Positions 1 through 12,100 of a stretch of DNA of 64,000 nt are shown in pieces. The stretch is from assembly GCA_947311845.1 (NCBI GenBank), contig CAMZMU010000089.1, positions 21,632,438 through 21,696,437 on the forward strand, given 5' to 3'. Source of the DNA: Poa pratensis. Its lineage: Eukaryota > Streptophyta > Magnoliopsida > Poales > Poaceae. Within the stretch, counting starts at the first letter, position 1. The number at the start of each line of letters is the position of its first letter. The translations under genes and the position numbers were made by a program. The notes beneath the pieces were generated by a model. The model had not been told where the DNA came from. It was given only the letters and a program-made list of their open reading frames with translations, and did no database searches.

Positions 1-908
1 CCACCTCCCATGACCACATAGCAATCCTACCCATCCGCCGCGAACCCGTCGCATCGAGAGAGCCGGTGACACCAAGACGACGCCTCCAACAAGGTAGTGA
101 CGCGTCCGTTACCGTCGCCCGCCCTCGATGGGGCTTGGGCTTTCATCCGGAGATCATCGGACCACTCCCGTCGGGCCGGCTGTCGAAACTCCACGACGAT
201 GCAAACAAGAAAGAGAACGACACCCAAGGGCGCCGCCATCGTCGGCACTGACCGGAGTCGATGCAAGGCTTTCGCCCGGAGTTCGAGCCGCCCATGAAGC
301 TTCAGAGCTGCGAGATGGAGACCGCGTCCATGGCCATCCACCGAGCTCCAACGCTTGCCGAAACCCCGCGCCACCTCACGCCACGGAGGCCGACAAAACC
401 GGTCGCGCCGCCCGTTGCACTGCCATCGGTCCGGGGCCGCCGCACCGGCTTCCCAACTGTGACCCACGCCACCGTCGCCCCTGCGCCTTGCACTGCGCGC
501 CGCCTTGGACCAGCGCGCCTCCTGCACGATCCACACCTCGGCCCACTCGTCCCTCCCGGCCCAGATCGGGCCCGGGCCGTGACCAGCCGATCCCGCCACA
601 GCCAAGGACCCGCGCCGCCACACCATCGCCGCACCTTCACCGCGGCCGCCATGCCGCCTGCCGCGGCCGCTGAGACTCGCCGCCGAACTGCATCCAGGGA
701 ACGCTAGGGGAACATCACCTCGCCGCTGCCGTCCGCCGCCTAGGGTTGTGCCTGGCCAGCTTCATCCGGCCAATGGCGAGGGGGGTGGCGGCGGCTGGGG
801 GGGCTAGGGTTCCGCCCGAGCCGCCTCCGAGGAGACGACGCGGGGGCGGACGGTTTCGGTTTCCTATTAGCAACTTCTTCTTCTTACTAAGTCCAAAAAT
901 GGTCCTTT
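1..908. other. GC-rich repeat-like sequence, no gene supported
   Basis: This stretch is very GC-rich, with proline/arginine-rich open frames on both strands and no splice-supported coding structure. Its last third contains leader-like CTAGGGTT motifs. It resembles the GC-rich non-coding parts of grass repeats, but I cannot assign a family. The 5-bp target duplicate of the next element closes it at 909-913. The frames look like composition artefacts. Confidence 0.4.
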
Positions 909-913
909 GTGAC

Positions 914-1102
914 TGTTAACAGATAGCCTAGTTATTGTTTAGATATTGTTGATATCTCTAACTGATCTCGGCCTGATCTTGCTATTTCTTATTGTGCAAG
1001 ACATGAGCTGTTTGTAGGCTATTTATAGCAACGATTCCTATCAATGAAATCAGTTGCCCCAAACCGAGTCTCCTCCTGCCGTTCGTAGCCTAGGCTCCTT
1101 CA
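914..1102 (+). repeat. 5' LTR of Copia element 1 (189 bp)
   Basis: Runs from TGTTAACAG to CTCCTTCA and is followed directly by the primer binding site. It contains a 63-bp segment, about 933-995, that the 3' LTR lacks. A short LTR of this size is typical of small grass Copia families. Confidence 0.92.
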
Positions 1103-1112
1103 TGGTATCAGA
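1103..1112 (+). other. primer binding site of Copia element 1
   Basis: TGGTATCAGA immediately follows the LTR. It matches the 3' end of initiator methionine tRNA, the usual primer of plant Copia elements; the usual next two bases (GC) are not conserved here. Confidence 0.8.
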
Positions 1113-1168
1113 TACCTAGATCCAATCCCCTCTCCAGCTTCCGCCGCCACCTCCTCTCCCTCGCCGCC

Positions 1169-4100
1169 ATGAGCTCGATCGGCTACAACTCCGCCTCCTC
1201 CTCGGACTCCGACGACGATGCCTTCGAACAGTTTGGTATCCCCGTCGCAACTCAACCTCTCCCCACCCCTCAGCTGCAGGCTCTCCGCATCCGTGACCAC
1301 GTCCTCGTCACGCTGGATTATGAGAAGGAGAACTACGGACTCTGGAGCCGTCAATTCCTCACCGCCCTCTCCAAGTTCGGGCTCCGGGATCACATCGACG
1401 GCTCCCCCACCCTGGGCACCTCCGACTGGGTGCTCAACGACTTCGCCATCGTCTCGTGGTACGACGACACGGTCACGCCCGCCACTCTGGCGATCGTGGA
1501 GCCGCGCAACGCCACCGCCCTCTCCCTCTGGCGCGCCATCCGCAGCGTCTTCCGCGACAATCGCGACACGCGCGCCACCTACCTCCGTGACGAGTTTCAC
1601 GGTTTCAACCAAGGCGATCTCTCCATCGTCGAGTACACCTCCAAGATGAAGGAGATGGCGGACACGCTCGGCGACCTTGGCTCTCGCGTCCGAGATCGCG
1701 AACTCGTCCACAACGTTCTCCGCGGCCTCAACGAGCAGCTGCAGCACGCCGTCCCGCACATGACGCGCGACCGTCTGCCCACCTTCATCAAGCTCCGCTC
1801 CTTCTTGCTCCTGGAGGAGCAGCGTCTCGGCCATCGTGCTCGCGTCGTCGCCCACAACGCACTCCTCGCCCAGGCTCATCTCGCGTTCCAGGCCGCCGGC
1901 GCTCCCCTGCCGGCCTACACCAACCCTGCTCCGCCCCCCTACTTCAACCCGACGCCAGCGGGCTTCTACGGTGCGGGTGCCACCCACACCGGCCCTTCAA
2001 CCGCTCCAGGTCAGGACAAGAAGAAAAAGAAGAAGGGGGCCGCTCCGGTGCCCTGCTCCGTTCGCCCTCACGCCGCGGGTGCACGTCCGCCGCTCCGCGC
2101 CCGTCCGCGCCGGCCCTCGCTGGTACGTTCCAGGCCTGGGCCGGTCCCAGCATCCTCGGTGCCGCTCCCAGTGCCCGTCCGCCTACCCCGACCGCGCCGC
2201 ACGGTCTCGCTGTCCACGCCCGCCGGCCGCACCGGCTGCTCCTCCGACGCAGTGGGACCAGTCGGCCCTCATCGCCGCGCTGAACCAGATGGCACTCCAA
2301 GCGCAACCCGGTCACGGCGACGAGTGGGTCTTCGACAGCGGTGCTTCCTCTCACATGGGCTCCGGTTCCGGTATACAACTCTCTCCTCGTCCTCCCAATC
2401 TCCCCTCTTATATCATTGTTGGTGATGGCTCCTCTCTCCCTATCACCGGCACTGGTTCCGTTCACTTTCGAACATCCACTCGCCCTCTCTCCCTTCTTAA
2501 CATTCTTGTTTCTCCTAAACTCATCAAAAATCTAGTGTCTGTCCGTGCTTTTACCCGTGATAATTTTGTTTCCATTGAATTTGACCCTTTTGGCTTTTCT
2601 ATCAAGGATTTGGCAACGGGACGAGTTCTTCACCGATGTAACTCCACCGGCGACCTCTACCCCTTCGTGCAGCCGTCCCAATGTTTCCTCGCCACCGTCT
2701 CTGCAGCTTTGTGGCATCAGCGGCTTGGACACCCCGCATTGAAGCATTGGCCAACGCCTCCAAATATTTCAAATTCAGTTGTAATAAAAGTCTACCCATG
2801 CACTGCGATGCATGTCGTTTGGGCAAACACACTAGACTCCCTTTTTCTCCCTCTACCACCAAAACATCTGCTGCTTTTGAGCTTTGTCATTGCGATTTAT
2901 GGACTAGTCCTGTATTAAGCATCTCGGGTTTTCAATATTATCTTGTTATCTTAGATGATTTTACGCACTTCACTTGGACGTTTCCTATTCGTAAAAAGTC
3001 TGAAGTTCATCCTCTTCTCGTCGCGTTCTATGCTTATGTTCGCACGCAGTTTTCGTCCTCCATTAAAGCTTTTCAGACCGACAATGGACGAGAATTCGAC
3101 AACACTGCAAATCGCGCCCTCTTTACCGCCAATGGCACTCTCCTTCGCCTCACCTGCCCATACACCTCCCAACAAAATGGCAAGGCCGAACGTATTCTTC
3201 GTACACTAAATAACGGCGTCCGTACTCTCCTTATACACGCGTCCATGCCATACCCATGGTGGGCTGAGGCTCTCGCCACCTCTACCTACCTCCTCAATCG
3301 CCGCCCGTGCAAAGCCAACGTCCTCACAACTCCCTACGAGCTTCTTCACGGTTGCGCCCCCGATTTTCAGTCTCTTCGAGTGTTTGGTTGCCTGTGCTAT
3401 CCTAATCTGACCGCCACCACCTCACAAACTCGCCCCCGTTCTACTCCTTGTGTCTTTCTCGGCTATCCGGATGGACGCAAAGGTTATCGATGCTATGATC
3501 CAGTGTCTCGGCGCATTATTTTTTCACGACATGTTACTTTTGTGGAAAAAGTGTTCCCTTTCAGCTCTCTGGACTTCAGCATCGCCCCGGCATCTCCTAC
3601 ACGTGACAGCAACGACGACCCTCCTCCGGCTTACGTCGATCACGTCGCGCCCCTGCATGCCACCGTGATGGGCCATGCAGCCCATCGCCGCGCGGATCGC
3701 CTCGGCCGCAGCTCCACCCGCGCTGGGCTGGGCAGCCCACCCGGCTCCTCTTCACCAGCCTCGGCCACGACCGCGTCAACAGGCCGCGGCCCATCTTCTG
3801 CTACGGGCTCTGCGGCTTCCTCGGCTCGCGACTCCGCGCCTCGACATCCGACGCCGCGCCCTCCAGCTCGGCCTCGCCCGTCGCTCCGTCGGCGCCTGCC
3901 GCGTCGCCCCCCGCCACCACATGGTCACTCGCGCTCGGCGCGGCATTGTCAAGCCGAACCCTCGCTACGCCCATGTCGCCACCACGACGGTGTCGCCCCT
4001 CCCCTCTTCGGTTCGGGAGGCTCTCCGCGACTCCAACTGGCGCGAGGCGATGCAGGAGGAATTCAACGCCCTCTCGTCGAACAACACCTGGACGCTGGTT

Positions 4101-5515
4101 CCTCGGCCTCCTCACACCAACGTCGTCACCGGAAATGGGTTTTCCGGCACAAGACACGCGAGGACGGCTCCCTCGAGCGGTACAAGGCTCGCTGGGTCGT
4201 TCGTGGCTTTGCCCAACGTCCTGGCGTCGACTATGGCGAAACCTTCTCGCCGGTCGTCAAACCGGCAACGATCCGCACCGTGCTCACCTTGCGTCCTCAC
4301 GAAACTGGCCTGTGCACCAGTTGGACGTGAAGAACGCCTTCCTCAACGGCATCCTCGACGAGCAGGTCTACTGCTACCAGCCGGCCGGTTTTGTCGATGC
4401 TCATCGCAAGGATCACGTCTGCAAGCTCGTCAAGTCCCTCTATGGCTTGAAGCAAGCGCCGCGGGCCTGGTTTCAGCGCTTCGCCACCTTCGCTGTCACC
4501 ATTGGCTTCACCGCCTCTCGCTCTGACCCTCGCTGTTCATACTACGGCGGGGCGCCGATGTGGCGTACCTCCTGCTGTACGTCGACGACATCGTCTTGAC
4601 GGCCTCCTCCTCGACACTGCTCCGCGCTCTGATCGACAAGCTCATGCTCGAGTTCGCGATGAAGGACTTGGGGCCCTTGCACTACTTCCTCGGGATCCGT
4701 GTCCGTCGTACGCCTCGTGGCTTCTTCCTCAGCCAGGAGCAGTACGCCGAGGAGATCCTACAGCGCGCTGGCATGGTGCAGTGCAAACCGGCCACCACAC
4801 CGTCGACGCCCTTCCCAAGGTCGCCGCCAACGCTGGCCCCGGTTGCCGATCCCTCCGAGTACCGCAGCCTCGCCGGTGCTCTCCAGTACTTGACCATGAC
4901 GCGTCCTGATCTTGCATATGCCGTGCAGCAAGTCTGCTTACACATGCACGATCCGCGTGACGGTCATCTCGCCATCATCAAACGTATCCTCCGATACGCG
5001 TGGCACCACGAGCTCCGGCCTCCTGCTCCACAGCTCCTCTCCACTCGACATTGTCGCCTACTCGGATGCGGACTGGGCAGGCTGCCCGGATACCCGGCGC
5101 TCTACCTCCGGCTATTGCGTCTACCTCGGCGGTGCTCTCGTGAGCTGGTCTTCTAAGCGCCAACCCACTGTCTCACGCTCGAGCGCAGAGGCTGAGTATC
5201 GTGCCGTTGCCAATGCCGTTGCTGATTGCGTATGGCTGCGGCAACTCCTCGATGAGCTCGGTTCCCCTCAATATCTCAGCGGTGTACATGTCTACCAATC
5301 CAGTTCATCATCGACGAACGAAGCACATTGAGTTAGACATTCACTTCGTGCGCGAGAAGGTGGCTCTCGGCGAATTTCGGGTCGTCCATGTGCCTACTAC
5401 TCAGCAGCTGGCTGATATCATGACCAAAGGACTACCTCCGGCGTCCTTTCAGTCATTCCGGTCCAGTCTATGCGTTTTGCCAAGCGCCAACGTATCGACT
5501 GCGGCGGGGTGTTAA
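1169..5515 (+). pseudogene. gag-pol polyprotein of Copia element 1, frameshifted
   Basis: Gag begins at the ATG at 1169. Protease shows FDSGASSHM near 2330. Integrase has the HQRLGHP and CDACRLGKH zinc-binding halves (about 2713 and 2803) and later TDNGREF and QNGKAER of the DDE core. Reverse transcriptase has YVDD near 4580. RNase H has SDADWAGC near 5065. Domains fall in different frames: changes are visible near 2.0-2.3 kb, 2.74, 3.6-3.9, 4.13, 4.29, 4.53, 5.0 and 5.27 kb. Those at 4.13, 4.29 and 4.53 are single-base deletions. Near 5.27 kb about 30 bases are missing, removing the stretch that normally holds the YCDN catalytic aspartate. It cannot make active enzyme. Confidence 0.9.
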
Positions 5516-5635
5516 CAGATAGCCTAGTGCAAGACATGAGCTGTTTGTAGGCTATTTATAGCAACGATTCCTATCAATGAAATCAGTTGCCCCAAACCGA
5601 GTCTCCTTCTGCCGTTCGTAGCCTAGGCTCCTTCA
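5510..5635 (+). repeat. 3' LTR of Copia element 1 (126 bp, internally deleted)
   Basis: Preceded by a purine-rich tract (GGCGGGG). It aligns with the 5' LTR except for one substitution and the absence of 63 bases. Since both LTRs are copied from one template, the deletion arose at or after integration. Confidence 0.9.
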
Positions 5636-5640
5636 GTGAC

Positions 5641-6156
5641 GATAGGCTAGAAATTAATAGCGTGCTATAACGTTACGACGTTTTGTCGAAATAGCGCGCT
5701 ATTTCCGTAGATGGTAGATGGTGGTCACGCCTATTTGATTGTGACTGCCCATGCCATTGCCAGTCCTGAATTGCCAGGGTCAAGTCGCGTCAACGACGAC
5801 TGCACCGGAACAGAGCCCGAGGAGCCAAAGCCAGGTGGCCGCCCGCAGACGCAACAGCACGCTTGCATTACTTCGCTGGGCCGCCCCGACCTACACGCGC
5901 AGCCGAACCGTGAAGTGAAGGCGACCAACAAACAGCCGTGCGAAAATGATTGAATGATCCATCGGCCGGCCGACCCACCATCACGCAAGCGCCGTGTCGG
6001 GGTTAAACCGTTCCGCCTTCCTCGCTTAGCTCATGCTCCGCCGTAATACCACCACCACCAATCCCACCCAACCCCACCTCTCTCTCTCTCTCCGCACTCC
6101 GCACCCAACCGCGCCGCCGCCTCCGCCGGAACCCGCGCCCGTGCGCGGTGCGCCAC
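5641..6156 (+). promoter_or_regulatory. presumed MORC promoter and 5' UTR
   Basis: 5641-5710 holds AT-rich sequence with GCGCGCTAT motifs, probably an old DNA-transposon remnant. From about 6000 the sequence becomes C-rich, with a CCACCACCACC run and a (CT)n tract at 6077-6092, typical of grass 5' UTRs. I see no convincing TATA box. The Copia insertion ends about 500 bp upstream of the putative start codon and could have displaced distal promoter elements. Confidence 0.45.
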
Positions 6157-9100
6157 ATGGTAATGTGCCCTCTAAACCCTAGCTCTTCCCCCTCGCTTCC
6201 TTCCGGCTGGGGCGTATCTCGCGCCGCCGATTCCGCTGGTGGCGGCCCGCGTCGATCGCGCCGCGCGGGGAGGGCGCCGCTCGGCTCGTCGCCGGGATTA
6301 TCGTGGCGTGCCGCGCTCCGCTTGGCGGTTTTTGGGGTGGAAGGCGGGTTTGTTGGTGGTTAGCTAGTGCTTAGGTTGGGGTTCGGGGTTTTCAGGCGAG
6401 GCAGTATTTATTTTTTCGGGTGCTTTTTTGCGTGATGCTGGATGGCAGATTCCTTGCTCTAAAAACTCCGGGCTGCTTGCGTGGTGGTTAATGCGTGCTC
6501 GCGGCCTGATTCGCCCTTGTTTTTTCCTTGCCGTGCAAACGACAATAGTGCATTAACGAATTACTCTCTCGTCCCCTCACGAGTACGTACGTCTGTGGCA
6601 AAATGTTACTGATTGGGAAACAAGTCTCCACTTCTCATGTGTCTTCCATTTTTGTATTCGGCCGCCTGCATTTTTGTGTGCTTTAATTTGGGGTGGAATT
6701 AATTGATCGAAGTAAGACAGAGGTTGCAGCATTTGGCCGTGATATCGAGTAATTTGTCGTGATCTTGATATTTGGTGGAGTCAGAGCATCGTGTCTAGTT
6801 GCATGAGCAGGGCACTAATTGATAGTTTTCATGGACCTTTTTAAGGCCTTGGGGCTGCATTTGATGGTTCTATATCTTGTTCCAAGTCATTTGGGGTATC
6901 CTGCTATGCGGTTTGGATGTATTTGGAATTAGGGTGGTGTGTATGATACTATGGCCTTTGGGCTGAGGCTTGGCCAGCCAGGTCTTGGTTGATAAAGCCA
7001 GCACTATTCAAAAAATGCGTCAGTGTTCCTTGCAATATATACAAGGAATAAATGTATTACTTTGGAGGGTTTGTTCCACATGGTATTAGAAGCATCTAAT
7101 TGTTCTGCCGTCTTATCTCGAAGGAGTAATTATGCTGCTTCCGGGCAATTAACGATGCTTAGGATCTCACATTGTTTTTAATATTGCTGGCTTATCCAAG
7201 TGCTTATTTTGTAGGAGTAATTAGCATTTTCTGTGGCACCGTTTCTGGAAAGAACATACGTTCCCGCATTTGATGGTGATATTCAGTATTTTCTCGTGAT
7301 CTTGCTATTTCGTGGAATCGGAGCATTACGTCTAGTTGCATGAGCAGGGCAATTTATTTGATAGTTTTCATGGCCTTTTTAAGGCCTTGGAGCTGCATTT
7401 GATGGTTTTGTATCTTGGTCCAAGTCATTTGGGAGTATAGTGCTATATGTGGCGGTTTGGATGTATTTGGCGTTAGGTATGATACTGTGGCCTTTGGACT
7501 GAGGCTTGGTCAGCCAGGTCTTGGTTGATAAAGCTAGCGCTATTCAGAAAAATCTCTGTGTTCCTTGCAGTATATACAAGGAATAGATGCATTACTTGGG
7601 AGGGTTTGTTCCACATGATATCTATCAGTAGTAGTCATCTAATTGTCCTGCCGGCTTATCTAGAAAGAGTAATTATGCTGCTTCTGGGCAGTTAACCATG
7701 CTTAGGATCTCACATTGTTTTAAATATTGCTGGCTTATCCAAGTGCTTATTTTGTAATTAGAATTTTCTGTGCCACAGTTCCTGGAAAGAGGATCAATTT
7801 CGTACATCCTATTATTGGTATATTTAATGGCCTGCAATCACTTTAGAAATTTTCTGAGTTTGTAGTATATGCTTTCCACATGTCTTGGCTACCTATATTT
7901 TGCATTTTACCCTTATTTTTGTATACAAGTTGCATGTGCACTAATGTTATGGCTGTGGAATAAAAAAATAGTTCTCAACTGATGTGTGTTACTACTTCTA
8001 GGAGGTGAAAAGAAAGAAACAGGAGGAATCTATTGATTTGAATGAGCCAGGACATGAAAATGAAGGTGAATGTGGGTTATATTTTTTTTGACGCATGAAT
8101 GTGGGTTATATTACACAAGATTCATACCATTTTATTCGTATTGAAAAACATTTTGCAAGGATACCATTTTTGTATCACATAACCTATATTTTATTGGTCT
8201 AATTGGTGGTCAAACATAAAGATTGGGATGTGTGCCAAGTACCCTACATTATATGAAATATACAAAAAAATTGTGAACCATGTTTTCCTTCGAAAGTCCA
8301 AGAGAAAATTATAACAAGTCAACAAGGCCACCTGTACTTTTAATCTTGATAATAAGGGTGTATTGGCTCTTGTGGTTTTGTAATTTTATAGCTACCCAGG
8401 TTAACATATGACAAGCTCCAAAGTTATTCATTCCCAATTTGCAATTCTCTGCGTTCAAAAGCAACAAAAAAAAACAGAAAGAAAATTTACCAGATATTAG
8501 CTTGTATGGATTCAGAACGTCAGATGTATAAGAAATACTTTTGAAATCTGAAGTAGGATTGTGGTTTTTGAAAATTAGAAGGGCGAGAATGTGCAAATCT
8601 ATAGAAGTACAGGTGATATAGATCAAAATTGTACTCCCTCCGTTCACAAAAGATGTCTCAACCTAGTTCAAATGCATGTATCTACACACTAAATCATGTC
8701 TAGATACATGCAAATTTGATCTAGGTTGAGACATCTTTTGTGAACGGAGGGAGTATTAAATAATGTCAACATATGATCGACTTTTTCTTAGTTTGAGCTT
8801 AACATGTATCTGTTATCATGAATGCTGTTTACTTCTTTTCACTTGTTCGGTGGAATTTGATGTACTGCAACATTTGACGTGAAGTATATATTTTCTCACG
8901 GCAGGTGTTAGAGTATTGCTGCGAAAGGATTTCAAGAACATATGCCGCACTAAAGTCTGTGACGCTCCAATAGAATTGTAAGTTGATCATTTTTTGACTG
9001 GTCATTCTAGTGAGTACTTGGTATACTAGTTCTTAGCATCATGACTATTTGTAAATACAAATTCTTCATACTTTCTGTAGTATATGGTCGCTGATCAACG

Positions 9101-12100
9101 ATTTAAGTTTACACTGTTGACGGGTGGGGTTTGAGCTGTTGTTGTAAGTGAATGCGGCTGTGCTCATGTTTAATACTAGACTCATCAACTTGAAAGCTTG
9201 TTTGGATAAATTATGATCCGACCCAGTTCCTCTGTGTAGGATCAAAGGGTATCCAAACAAGCTCTGGGTGAATTTACTTCTCTATCGCACAATATCTACT
9301 TAAGCCTACCATGTGCAGAGACCAAGGGGGCGCTATATTTAACTGTTTGAAATTTTGAATGGAGCACACAGTCATATACCTTTACTAAATGCCAGGATAC
9401 TACAACTATCCAACCTTTGTTTATTGCACTATAATAGGTGTACCAATAGTTCAATATTACAGTAACTACATTCCCGATTTCTTCCTAATATACAAAGACA
9501 CATTTTGATGCCTGTTCGAGACATTCCTGATTCCCTCAAGCACTAACATGATTGAAACCACATATCCCAAGGAAATGGACGTATAACGGAAGGGGATATT
9601 TTACAATATATATTACGGAGAATCTTTTATGTGCCTTTTAGTTTTCACATCTGTATGCATATTTGGCTGAAGGTTGTTCTATAAACTCCAGATACCAAAG
9701 TAATTGAGTACATCTGCACCTAAGGCAACTGAGATTTTCTCATGTCTAAGTCGTTGGTGCTAGCCCTCTGGTCTAATATTGATTCCTCCCACCCCGTTCT
9801 AATCTCAACCCGGAGACATTGGATGTCTCAGGGTATCAACTTAGACATAACAAAATCTCAGGCAACTTAGATTTAGCAAAACCAAAAGTAATTTTATGAT
9901 TTCCTTTTGCAGGCCTTCGGTTTGGTCTATTAGTCATTTTGTGTCAGCTAAAGTATACAAGCTTTGTAATTTCCGGAAATTTTCACTGTTTCCTGATCCG
10001 GAAGACGACCATCAGAATAAGGAATGGGGAAAGTTTATGCATTTCCTTTGGCAAAATCAGAGGGTAGGTACAAATTGCACCTTATGCGTACTCGTTTATT
10101 GACTCATTGCTATGGGTCATACAATAAAAGCTATTTTTATATCTTCAAGTTACGCTTTAAAAGAAATCCAGTTGAGGATAGGGATACTGCCAAGTTAGCG
10201 CTCTGAGAGAATACACTTAGGTTGTTGGGTGTGGCTAGCTAGAGGTGTCAGACATGGGTTAAAGTAAGAGGGACAGCTGAAAGAGAGGAATAAATAAAGG
10301 TGTGAAGGATGCAATACTGTAGGACATTTTAGTTTTCAATTAAGAAAAATCAACTTTGGGCAAAGGTTTTTCTATGCTGCAAGTTAAGCAGTACATTGTA
10401 TTTGTTCTACCACAATTCAGTAGCTCTATTTTGCTGTCTGATGCGAGGAACCATGTTCTTTTACTGTACTTTTTGTAGGCCGGTGTTGTTGGATACGGGT
10501 CCATGACTTTCCACATTCTTCCTCAATCTGGTGAACACCCTAACTACTCACATGCGGTGATCTTGTACGATAATGAACAAAAAGATCCTGGAATCGTCAA
10601 AATGATGGCAGGTATATTTGTTGAGATTTTTTTTATATTGTTACTTGGACAACAATGCTTTGCTGGGGCTCTTCATTAGTCCTCCACGAGTTATATTTTA
10701 CTCAGCCAGCTGTATTGTTTTGAGCTGACATCATGTTATTTCCTAAGAGTCATATCTGCCGAGCTTTCTTTCTTTTCACATTCTTTTTTTTGGATCATTG
10801 CTTCATGTTGTTGAGGGAAGTTCTATCTAATATCTATAGTTGAAACAGAAGTTGTGCATCATCTTTCGCAATATTTTCTACTCCCTCCGATCCATATTAA
10901 TGGACTCAACATTGTCTAGATACGGATGCATCTAGTCTAAACACTTAACTAGATACATCCATATCTAGATAAAGTTGAGGCCATTAATATGGATCGGAGG
11001 TTGTATTAGCTTTTGCTGATTTACAATGTTTTTGCTCATCGACTGCTCTTCGCCTATTTGTTGTGCACCAGAGAGATCCAACAAGAGTGAGGAGATTTGT
11101 GATCATGTACCAAATCCGAAGGAGATGAATACTTCACGTAAACACCATGATCAAGAATCCTCACCATGCGAGTCTGTTGAAAATGGTCCTAGAATTTTAG
11201 ATCCAATAATGAAAAAGAGAGCATCTGCTCTTACAAAAAATTTCGTCAGCACAGATCCTTCTTACCTGCGGACTCTCAGTCAGACACATGCTGGCTGGAT
11301 CTTTGGAGCAATAGCAGAGCTTGTTGACAACTCAAGAGATGCTGGCGCGGCAAGGTACCTCCATGACTTTATGTCGTATAGTCAGAAATTGAATGTTGAT
11401 TCATTTTAAAAAGGGCCAGGTTGGCTTTGGCTGTGATGTGTTACTCTGCATTGTACAACTTCCATTAGTCAAGAGATTATTTACCAACTCTAGCAATAAA
11501 CATTTTGATGTTAGCTTCCAGTTTGTTAATGTTTAAAAAAAACAATATATACAAAATTATACTCCCTCCGTTCCAAATTACTTGTCTTCCATTTGTCCAC
11601 ATGTGGATGTATCTATACTTGTAACATGTCTAGATACATCCACATGTGTACAAATGAAAGACAAGTAATTTGAAACGGAGGGAGTAGATTGATAGCCGCT
11701 GCTGTGCCAAGCTAAGCGTTATTTTTACCATCTCATTTTGCTTCTCTTCCAAGTGAATATGTACAAAGTATTCTGCTAGGTTTCACATAATATATCTTGT
11801 CTCAATACATTGAGTAAAACAGTCTTCAATGAGGCTAGTGTTTTAACATATCTGGAAGACTATTTGGAGCCATTCATGTTGTTTTATTGCATTGACCTCT
11901 TGGTTATTTATTCTACTTTATCCTTCTGCAAGGTTGGATATTTCCATCCAAACTATGTTTTCAAAGAAAGTAGAAGGAAAAGTTCCTGTCTTATCTGTAA
12001 TTGATGATGGCTGCGGAATGACTTATGCTGAAATGATGAAAATGATCTCATTTGGTCACAAACGACCGAATGAACATTCGGAGGATCAGATTGGGAGGTT

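Larger units (their letters stand above)
914..5635 (+). mobile_element. Ty1/Copia LTR retrotransposon, complete but defective
   Basis: The element starts TGTTAACAG, ends GGCTCCTTCA, and is flanked by the 5-bp target duplication GTGAC at 909-913 and 5636-5640. Order is LTR, primer binding site, gag, protease, integrase, reverse transcriptase, RNase H, LTR, which is the Copia order. The LTRs differ at one base apart from a 63-bp deletion in the 3' copy, so insertion should be recent, yet the coding region carries about eight frame changes. That fits an already defective copy mobilised in trans. Boundaries are firm; no family name is assigned. Confidence 0.93.

Noticed and set aside
27..707. Overlapping open frames of 60-200 codons on both strands
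   Set aside because: All are Arg/Pro/Ala-rich, overlap in nearly every phase, have no domain and no splice support; they follow from high GC content.
1100..1987. 295-codon frame on the minus strand opposite Copia gag
   Set aside because: It is the antisense shadow of the gag coding sequence; codon structure and homology are on the plus strand.
8002..8065. EAR repression motif in the MORC N-terminus (DLNEPG)
   Set aside because: Looks like DLNxxP at first, but the proline comes one residue too early, so the consensus is not met.
11026..11409. 127-codon frame taken as a stand-alone gene
   Set aside because: It is MORC exon 6 with flanking intron sequence; the GHKL motif and splice borders place it in the multi-exon gene.
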